From assembly GCA_033725935.1 (NCBI GenBank), contig MU867068.1, forward strand, positions 1 through 64,000: DNA of 64,000 nucleotides. The letters are read 5' to 3'. The translations under genes were made by a program, and so were the position numbers. Positions 56,601 through 64,000 of the stretch are shown here, in pieces; the stretch's first letter is position 1; each line of letters begins with the position of its first letter. Source of the DNA: Cladorrhinum sp. PSN259 (lineage: Eukaryota; Ascomycota; Sordariomycetes; Sordariales; Podosporaceae). The notes under the pieces are model-generated. The model saw only the letters and a list, made by a program, of their open reading frames with translations, searched no databases and was not told the DNA's origin.

Positions 56601-57090
56601 AGGCGAAAAGACAAAAGTACCTGTGCTTTGGCTTGTTGTACCAAGTAAACAAAGTTGGGTAATCCCCGTTCTGCCACGTAGGCGGTGCTGCGTGCAGGAC
56701 GACAAAGGCAACTAGAGGTGAAACTCTGATGGGATCGCTGTCGAAATCTGTTAGTCGCTGTGCTTCAAGCTGTGATAAAATGAAATTTGGCATCTGGTCT
56801 CGCGGGATCCAGATTGCCCCTTCGTCAGTTGTCTCTGCCTCGGTGATGTTGATAGAATAGCACTTGGAAGAATGCCGAAGAAGGTGTTTCGCTGCGAGGA
56901 GTGTCTGAGCGGTAATGCTGTAGTCATCGTCCTGCAGATTTGAAAGGTCCTTTAGCACCTTTTTGGTGCGTCGTTTAACGGATAGTTGCCGAGCCATGAC
57001 CAGCATAGATCGAGAAAGTGTCGATTGTGAGAGTGAGGAAGGTGGAGATGGAGATGGTAATGGTGATGGGGGTCTTTTTTCGAGGTCCAT
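53689..57090 (-). CDS. large low-complexity protein with candidate eIF4E-binding motif
   Basis: One open frame of 1133 codons from 57090, but the native start may be ATG 56586 (965 residues), because the protein then opens with MSRRTYTISELLAFRG. That segment fits the eIF4E-binding consensus YxxxxL-phi (Tyr 174, Leu 179, Leu 180 in the long numbering), as in 4E-BP/4E-T proteins. Then: Arg/Glu repeats (REAIRE), EWKYRGR, a block SEGFQRFYKAVVSPTHVRVTAG, a Pro/Met-rich region (residues about 440-620), a coiled coil at about 630-700 (ISEITKKQIAGFKAQLRW onward), and the block FGVPYLLGSLPRGVNPRD...FLYWGKAP, probably conserved. No known domain was recognised. If the motif is real, the protein may regulate translation or mRNA storage. 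Introns inside the frame cannot be excluded. Confidence 0.6.
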   Translation of the reverse strand: MDLEKRPPSPLPSPSPPSSLSQSTLSRSMLVMARQLSVKRRTKKVLKDLSNLQDDDYSITAQTLLAAKHLLRHSSKCYSINITEAETTDEGAIWIPRDQMPNFILSQLEAQRLTDFDSDPIRVSPLVAFVVLHAAPPTWQNGDYPTLFTWYNKPKHRYFCLFAYIKHKMSRRTYTISELLAFRGNETPPPSAVLALADNPELGGLRVASFLCQKLTSVTVEIVRESSSESLTTCKAGMMNSAAKNKDRSSTSSDELLFKGTMSRRAVRGGDTPIDHREAIRRPFRELHREMVREAAEDPPRDSTRSSIREAIREIGRGQQQLQQQPVLNPACSTEWKYRGRSDSETPAVEPIQAPGGLSAQKSEGFQRFYKAVVSPTHVRVTAGGRIVPNTRGPPSPTTKRTADSPGFETQGLGDKPVHATTSLNQVGIGQQIPVMPQFVPGYPPGFQPIQTPVSFMPMAFGPHMPHGFSFPQPVHNPAPVMPTFPIDGTLKDMHNTKPGDVQIDGHAPDGKQEKLKISPPEFFDYTKPYYYNGQIIYPVSAVQPSMGNGLGAPMANTMMPIPMFGGSVGVPPQIPGQMMHPQPNGMANNMSMPSFGQQHHRGPIMPTAVAPGVPANANFNAPTAPPPSSIKLSEITKKQIAGFKAQLRWYEDQMQYNRHQIDEKEFEHKIQEVKGNIVNFEGILKSQLEYEDQLQRRVAMDQSKMEANPHKAAGMLTQTGAPTGQETRANRDESDEVLRQRLRHSRQGINTNISEGGKAMFNGASDTNRRSFEELIKKPSLSTEAALAPVFEPRRFPTPTKSEQDAKLEAQADDDWLARKRNTAPLQHLARSVTVPYNLQGVPYTDTVTGGVGNIGRATHSRVSSQMTTSSRASFGVPYLLGSLPRGVNPRDATDYDYVYSRPLTDDEQRARFLYWGKAPKSATRGLPKFDGKHFYPASPVREGSKSPAEETVVRRVPNVRPEAENEFRQTKSDIDPFRPTTPIYNHNSKAAALHASEDGYTMTRHTLTRNNSFDTQVLNTEDVTDGEGGGAREATEAGNNHENSADAASLGSFERRSERSGYAHAPNPDPRFNTVFRGFPSANWLTQREIAPQDGVAQEGTNQQRFVFNYGPGFAPPLRRPCRRLFEPFNQ

Positions 57091-58239
57091 CAGAAATGGA
57101 AATCGCGGGTTGAATCAGGTTATCAAAAATGTAGCCGTATTGTCGAAGGCAGTGGTGGTGGCAGCGGCAGGAACGAAGGCGGTGACGAAGTTAAAAGTGT
57201 CGAGGGCAGAGACATTTGGGGGGTGAAATACAAGAGGACACTTGATGACTTACCAGAGAGGGCCAATGGCCGGTGAATAGGTCGAAGCTCGATGAATAGC
57301 AAGCGTTGAGTACAATGGTGATGTCTTCGCCTACAATTGGCGGTGTTGAGCACTCAATAGCCCTCGGCCTGCTATTGTGGGAGCAGTCAAATGGAAGGAG
57401 TGATGAATTAGATGATTGCAGCGGGAAAACCGCCCAAATCAAGATATTTCGTCAGACCAAAAAGCAAAATTGCCCAACCAGCTCAAGGAGCAGTCTACCA
57501 CAGGGGCGGTGATCGAGCAGAGCAGCCGGTAACAAAGCTCCAGAGATGGTATAGAGAGAAGGACAAGACGCAATGAAGTTTGGAAAATGGGTGGGATGCA
57601 GATGAGAGGAAGAGATCCTTGGAAGTGTCCGGAAGCACACGATCAATGATGGGGACACACGGCCTGGGAGTTAAGGCCGGCGACGACAGAGGGAAAGTAT
57701 GGATGCCAACCTGCTGCACTTGGGACTTGCCCCCTGCGACATCAAATCACCGCAGCGGATAGCTTAGGAAGGCATAAATCCTAAAGTAAACAAAGGCCCG
57801 TCATGCCCGCCCGCCAGGAACTCAGTTCGGCAATGATGCACCCACTCCACACCCGTCACCTTACTCTGGAGGAAGGTGCTGTTGAGGCTATCACGACTCT
57901 CAGGGGGAAATGGATGGTGTGAACTTCAACCCGTCATGCGGGTTAAAGCTGAGCCCGAGAGAGTACCTAATCTAGATTTGAAGAACTTGGAAGGAGCGAA
58001 GCAGTCAGTGTGCATGTGTCCCGTCTGCAATCTTAAACTTTAGACAGGGAAATGGATCTGCCCATCATGGACTTCTTGTGGCTGTGTTTGCCTATCCACT
58101 TGCAAATAAACGTTATCTTTGTTATGCAGGTAACTGGCAACAAAAATGACTTGTAACAAATATTACATGATTCTCAACTGGGTATAAATCTACTTCATGA
58201 TTACATTCTAAATGGCATACCTTACTCAATTCTTGTCCA
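57091..58239. other. intergenic
   Basis: About 1.1 kb; promoter or 5' UTR of the preceding gene and 3' flank of the actin-related gene. Nothing recognised. Confidence 0.5.
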
Positions 58240-60040
58240 TCAACCAGTCCCCCAAACCCCCAGCGTCCACGATGTCCCAACATTTGCTGCTCTCAGTAGA
58301 CCCCCAGGGCCCAGACTCTGCCTGGCTGACTTTTGATCAACATCGGCAGCCTTGGTAGCTCCAGCAGCGCCATGTTGTAGCCAGATCTCACGGTCAACGG
58401 TTGAAACAGTCGGCGCCTTGAGATGCGTAATCAAGCTCGCTCCGCTCCATGCCCCGAGAGACTCAATAGCCCTCATCTGGCCTTCCATCCGTGGTCTCTT
58501 GTCTTGTCCTCTCTTCAACTGCTCTTCAATAAGGTCAACCTCGGGCACCGTGTTTGCAGCATCATGCCAGACTCCATCTTGCTCTTGACTCTTTGGGGAA
58601 GACTGGCTTGCCACGTCGGTTGGACCAGCAGTTGCCTGTCGGGCTCCTTTCCGTTTGAGTTTGGGGTTTGCCCGCATTTGATCAAACGCTTTGCCCTGAA
58701 CGGCATCCCAGCCTCTTCCTTGAACCATGTGCGATACGTCGTCAAAAATCCGGCGGCGTAATCCCAAAACATTAGTGCATCCACCAGTAAAGACGATACG
58801 GGACATGCAGAGCGCCCGAACATCCAAGGGTAGCTGGAGAAGACTGCGGTAAACTAGAAGATCCAGTGGTAGTTCGTGGTCGTCAAAGCTACTGTGAGAA
58901 TATTGAGAGTCGAAGAATGCGTTTTCGCATGGCTCCGCAAGTTCATCCCATGGGAGATTTAACGTTGTAGGTGTTCGGCATGACCGTAAAGGAATTTCGG
59001 CTCTACCGGGTCTCTTGACTGAAGCTGCCGGAACTGGCGTCTCTGATTCATCCTGTTCCACGAGTGTTTCCAATCCCTCGGTTTTCTGACTAGCAGTGGG
59101 TGCTTTGCTTGCTTTGCTCGGCTTACACCAAACCATACGAGTAGCAATATCATTGCATTCCTCAAAGCTTAGCTTGTAACCACCCTCAGTTCCATCGTTG
59201 CTCTTAGTGGCGGATTCGTCCGGGAGATGTTTCGCTAGCAACTTATGCGTCTGCTCCACAAGATATCTCCCTCCCCTAACGCTCCTAGTCGTCTGAACTT
59301 CCCGGTACTCGTAGACACTGGTGATAACCGTCTCTGCCCAGCCAAGATCAACAACCAGAGCTGAGCGCACTCCAGCACCAACAGTCAAGGCAACAGCAGA
59401 TGAGAGTAGTGATATGGTTGGAGACTGAAATCGACTAAAGAGGCTGTCCAATGTAGCTGATAACATTGGGATTGGTAGGCCAGAGGGGAACACACACACC
59501 ATCCTTCTTGGGCGTGAGTCGATTAACATGTATCTGCTCTGTGTTAGCGAATGCATCTTGAAGATGGAAGCAGTAAACTTCAACTTACTTTGTAAATGCA
59601 TCTCGTAAAGCCCGCTCAATCTTGTCCCCGATAAGTCCCAGATCCGTCCCTCTCACATCTCCGCCCTGCCACAACTCATGATCACGTCCCCAACCCCACA
59701 TGCTAGTGGCCTGTCGCCAATCATGGCGATATTCAGGCTGCCAGTCCCGAAAGTCACCTATCCGTCGTGATTGATCCGGGCCAAGCCAACTGCACCCCCT
59801 GGGAGCAGCATCACCTCCGAAACCAACATTCAGCTTGCGGGTACCGAACTCGACGACAATGATGTCCTCGTCAGCACGCAGACTTGATGGAGAACCAAAA
59901 TTGGAAGAAGGTATAACAACTGGGCGAGTTGGTGTTGAAGGATGATCTCGTTGGTGATGATGGGATGAACCTGAGCCTGGTGGGGAGCGGATGTTGGCGA
60001 CTGAGCGGTGGATGGCCGGGGGGCCGCCCGGTGTCGCCAT
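58240..60040 (-). CDS. actin-related protein, probably dynactin Arp10/Arp11 (RO7-like)
   Basis: Two exons, 60040-59589 and 59533-58240 (55-nt intron, phase 2), giving 581 residues. The actin fold is recognisable but divergent: IIVVEFGTRKLNVGFGGDAAPR (N-terminal phosphate-1-like segment), YMLIDSRPRRMVCVFPSGLP, SALVVDLGWAETVITSVYEYREV (phosphate-2-like), GGRYLVEQTHKLL, and IVFTGGCTNVLGLRRRI. It is much longer than actin because of insertions in the second half. Divergent fungal Arps of this layout cap the pointed end of the dynactin filament (N. crassa ro-7, yeast Arp10); an INO80/SWR-type Arp is the alternative. I assign the actin superfamily with confidence and the subfamily tentatively. Confidence 0.75.
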
Positions 60041-60603
60041 AGTTGGCTTTGTTCTCCTTTGTAAATTAGTTGAACTTGATCGCAATCAATCAATCAATAA
60101 TTTCCGTCTCTCCACCAATTCCTTTTTTTCTTTCCTATAACGATTCGTGAAATTAAAATAAAAAGGTTAAACTTTCTGCCTGTGATGTCCAATTCAACCA
60201 AACAGTTGAGAGGAAGTCCGCGTAGCTGCATATCTCCATCAAGCCACCCGTCCGCGGTTGTCAGATCCCTGCACCATGCAGCTAACCGAACCTCACTTCA
60301 ACTGGGTTTCGCTTGGTGCTGTGACAACCGACGGTTGCCTGCACGCATGTACCCAAAACGGAAACACAGTCAACATACATAGCCATCTTTTGCCTCCCTC
60401 CTTTCATCGCAGCCTTTTCTGGAGCCAAAAACAGGTGCGGCTGCAACGGCGACACGTCGCAAAAACAATCAAAATTGACCTTATATATCCGCCATGATGG
60501 TATTTTCCATTTCATTATAGAAAATCTGTTTTGATTGGAACCCAAAACAAAATAAAGACAAACAAATCCCTTAATTACTTAATCCACCCCTCCATCCTTC
60601 AAA
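60041..60603. other. divergent promoter region of the Arp and YEN1 genes
   Basis: 563 bp between head-to-head starts. No ORF supported. Confidence 0.5.
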
Positions 60604-63587
60604 ATGGGTATCAAAGGGTAACCTTTCATTCTTCCTCATGTCGCGACTTTACACATTTAACTGACATTCTTTTATTTTCTTGCGCTGAAATTAGAATATA
60701 CAAAGAGATCGGACCCGGCCGTCGAGTCTCCCTATCAGCCCTCTCACTCACAACCCTCGAACCATCCTCTTCCGCCTCCTCCAACTCAGAACCACGGCCC
60801 TTCAGATTAGCAATCGACATCTCAATCTGGCAGTTCCAAGTCCTCGCAGCCCGCGGAGGTTCAAACCCAGCAATCCGAACACTCTTCTACCGTCTCGTCC
60901 GCCTTCTCACTCTGGCAATCCATCCCATATTCGTCTTCGATGGCCCCAACAAACCACTGTTCAAGCGCAATAAGCGCTCCGTGCCAAAGGGAGGCGCAAC
61001 GGTCGCAACGGCGATGGCTAAGCGCATGATCAGATTATTTGGATTCGCGGTTCACGATGCGCCTGGTGAGGCTGAAGCTGAGTGCGCTTGGCTGCAGAGA
61101 GAAGGAGTGGTGGATGCGGTACTGAGTGAGGATGTGGATACCATCATGTTTGGATGCGGAATGACGTTGAGGAATTGGACTACCGAGGGCAAGTCAAGTG
61201 GTCCCCCGACGCATGTGACGGTTTATGAGGCCGAGGACATCGCCAAGGGGGAGAGCGGCCTGGATCGGGAGGGCATGATTCTGGTTGCGCTTATGAGTGG
61301 CGGCGATTACATACCAGAGGGTGTGCCTGGGTGCGGAGTCAAGGTTGCTTGCGAGGCAGCAAGAGCAGGGTTCGGGAGGGAGCTTTGCAAGATAAAAAAG
61401 GCCGATACGAAGGCGCTGGAGGAGTGGAAGGAGAGGTTATTGAGGGAGCTGAAAACGAATGACAGCAAGTTCTTCAGGACGAAACACAAGGCGCTGGAGA
61501 TACCGGAGGACTTTCCTAATATGGAGGTTCTGAGGTATTATACTCATCCGGTTGTATCTACCAAAACTACGGTGGATAGACTCAAACGGGAGTTCCCAGC
61601 GAGAGGGGCAGTGGATGTTGTTGGACTGAGGGAGTTTGTTGGGGAGACATTTGACTGGAGTTTTCTCGGTGGGGCTATCAAGTTGACGAAGGTGCTGGCT
61701 CCGGGGCTTTTGGTTCAGTATCTTCTCGAAGGAAAGGATGAGTCAGACCTTGTGAGGGGAATAACCAGCAAAAGAGCACATGCTAGCACAGATTCTACGC
61801 CAGAGTTTCGAGTATCATTTATCCCCAGTGATATCGTCAAACTGGATCTGAGCAAGGAACCGATTGAGGAAGTGGAGGAACACGGACGAAGCGGATTAGC
61901 AACCAACAGCGATGACGAATTTGAAGAAGAAGCCGGCGAGGAAGGAGAACCAGCAAAAAAGACCGTGAAGAAGCCATTTGATCCATCAAAACCAGACCTG
62001 ACTTGGATACCAGAGACACTTGCCAAGTTAGGTATTCCTCTAGCAGTTGAGGAATGGGAGGATAAACAACGAGTAAAGGAGGCTAGAGCGGCGTCAAAGG
62101 CTAAAACCGGCAAGCCCAAGAACAGTGGCATGCAAGCGGGAGCGCTCGATAGATATGTCAAGGTATCCAAGGCCCTCGTTGTTCCTGAAAAAGAGCCAAC
62201 GCCGTCTCTTCCAACCCTCTCGTCAAGCCAACCTTCTCTTCCACTTGTAGTTTCAAGTCAACCACTACCTCCTTCGAAACCAACCAAGAAGCCTACAATG
62301 ACAAAGAGCAAACAGTCGAAAAATACAGCACCGAAACCAGCCGATATCAACCCTTGGACGCTCTCAGGCTCACAGATCAGTCCCAAAGTCACCAAAACAT
62401 TCGCCTCCTCTCAGTATGAGCCGATCCTCATCTCTTCGTCTCCGACCGGTCCTTCACCCAAGCAGACACTCGCTCGGGCGCAGTCCACCCCCACGAGAGC
62501 CCGAAGGCAATACCTGGCTGGTGACGACGATGACCCTTTTGCCAGCAGTCCACCCCCATCGCCAATTCTCCAAGCAACAAGGAAATCACAATCCCCTCCG
62601 TCAGGATCACAAACACGGCCATTTAAGAGAACTAAGAGCGGGGCGGACACATTTACCTCCATCGCATCATCCATCACCACAACTTCCTCTGTTACTACTG
62701 TCCTCCCGCCAATACTCAAAAAGAAAACACAGCAACCGAAACAGCAACAGTCAATCAAGTCATTCGGTCGAACGGTCAAATCTTCATCACAAACCCAAAA
62801 CAAGATACCAATACCGGTCGAATTTCTCTGTTCTTCAGACGACTCGGAGCAAGATGACGAGTTCCCAGATTTGAACAACTTGACCAAGCCTAAGGAGATG
62901 TCATCAAGACCATCACTGGCACCATTACCAGCTACGCGACAGAACACCGCACCTCCACGGTTCGGCAGCAGTAGTGGCCCATTTGATCTCAGTACCTCCT
63001 CCTCCAAGCCGGTGAGAACGGGATCGATACCTGCTTCTTTTCAACCTCAGCCTCAATCTCTATCTCGGCCCTCTCAACACCATCAGTCGTCCTCTCTTCA
63101 GCCTTCCTATCAACCCTCCCATTTTTTTCTTCAGCCCTCGAACAGGACTAAAATCAAGTCTTCTGCTGCAGCAGCAGCAGCAGCACCATCATCCTTCCCA
63201 ATCGAAAAATCAATACTTGACGATTCCGATTCCTATGATCCGTTCAAGGTCTCACCACCTTCCAGATCAAGAACAACAACAACGACGAAGCCGGTGATCA
63301 ATGGTGCGATGAAACCGAGGTCGATTTTTGATAATGATGATAATGATGATAATGACGAGATATACGACCTCACAAACGATGACAATAATGACAATAATAA
63401 CAACAATAATAATGGTCATCAACCTCTCCAAGGAGCGGAAAGGAAAAAGTCATTATTCAATCTATCATCAGAGGAGGATGACAGGGACAGGGATAGGGAT
63501 AGGGACACGATGATGAAGTGGAGAATGAGCGAGGACGTCGTCGGCGTTGCTGACCTATGCGTTATTGATTTGACTGGTGATGATTGA
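60604..63587 (+). CDS. yen1: YEN1/GEN1 Holliday-junction resolvase (Rad2/XPG family)
   Basis: Exon 1 is only 14 nt (60604-60617, MGIKG); intron 60618-60694 (77 nt); exon 2 60695-63587; 968 residues. The join gives MGIKGIYKEIGPGRRVSL, the YEN1/GEN1 start. XPG-N: LAIDISIWQFQ, PIFVFDGPNKP. XPG-I: DAPGEAEAECAWLQREGVVDAVLSEDVDTIMFG, with the metal-binding acidic residues. The helix-hairpin-helix follows: ALMSGGDYIPEGVPGCGVKVA. After about residue 400 the protein is Ser/Pro/Lys-rich and disordered, with Ala and Asp/Asn runs. Two SUMO-interaction-like motifs are present (IYDLTNDD about 894, and the very C-terminus VIDLTGDD). It resolves recombination intermediates late in mitosis. Confidence 0.93.
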
Positions 63588-64000
63588 TTCAACTTTTAAC
63601 TCGCCTTGCCCTGCCATCCAACAAACTTGGAGCTCGGCGCCAAACTGGAGAAGGTGCGGGGAAAAAAAAAAGATTCGAGGAAAGAAGTCTGTTGGATTAT
63701 TGTAGACTGGATTTAAGAAGATAGGGGGAGCGGGGGAAGGTGCGGGGGGCGGGCGAACGAAGAATACACAAAACCAAGAAGAATAAGAGCACAGGAGAGA
63801 TAGAGAAAGAGAGGTTGAAATGATGAAATAATGAAACTGAGAAAAAGAAGGCGAAAAGAAAAAGGGAAAAAAAAAAAAAAAGATTAGGGGTGGAGTTTGA
63901 TACCCAATACAATAAAATAAAATAAAATAAAATAAAATAAAATAAAATGACCTGACCTGACCTGACCTGACCTGACTTGACTGACACCCCTTCTCTACAT
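63588..64000. other. 3' flank of yen1 with microsatellites
   Basis: A-run at about 63867-63883, a pentanucleotide (AAAAT)n tract at about 63910-63948, directly followed by (TGACC)n at about 63948-63975. No gene. Confidence 0.8.

Noticed and set aside
1..64000. CRISPR arrays, operons, bacterial-type ribosome sites
   Set aside because: Not expected in a fungal nuclear sequence and none seen; the direct repeats here are microsatellites or short tandem duplications.

Overview
This window is nuclear DNA of a filamentous ascomycete (Pezizomycotina). Evidence: short introns (about 52-90 nt, with consensus GTAAGT-type donors and CTRAC-like branch points), intergenic gaps of 0.3-2.6 kb, many microsatellites, and a gene set typical of this group (NACHT-ankyrin NLR, HET-domain protein, CFEM-type GPCR, YEN1/GEN1, SEY1, YME2, CENP-C). 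I cannot name the species. Gene models were built by eye from reading frame, splice consensus and protein-family conservation. Exon phases were checked arithmetically for every multi-exon model given as CDS, except the tentative locus at 6345-7507.

Layout. 1-4.5 kb: microsatellite and an NLR-like STAND gene. 4.5-8.6 kb: mostly empty, with one doubtful multi-exon locus. 8.7-13.5 kb: three minus-strand metabolic or protein-modification genes (SET-domain lysine methyltransferase, N-terminal protein methyltransferase NTM1, fructosamine-3-kinase). 14.2 kb: a small secreted eight-cysteine peptide. 15.1-23.1 kb: a decayed accessory block on the minus strand holding a HET-domain gene, an aminoglycoside-phosphotransferase-like gene and a CFEM-GPCR gene. 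Each is interrupted by at least one in-frame TAG, and the HET gene also carries a palindromic minisatellite and a long GAA tract. 24.9-63.6 kb: a conserved housekeeping stretch with a mechanosensitive channel, mitochondrial seryl-tRNA synthetase, tRNA-Trp, YME2, EMI1 (twin CX9C), cytosolic HSP70, dienelactone hydrolase, RNase H2A, CENP-C/Mif2, SEY1, a large low-complexity protein with a candidate eIF4E-binding motif, an actin-related protein and the Holliday-junction resolvase YEN1.

Functional themes. Several genes act in genome maintenance or chromosome segregation (RNase H2A, CENP-C, YEN1). Others act in mitochondrial gene expression and inner-membrane or intermembrane-space biology (mt-SerRS, YME2, EMI1). 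The first 23 kb is enriched in non-self recognition and surface-sensing families, and three consecutive members of these are broken.

Most notable non-genic structure: a perfect 120-bp inverted repeat flanking 464 bp at 43615-44318, downstream of the dienelactone hydrolase gene, resembling a foldback/MITE insertion.
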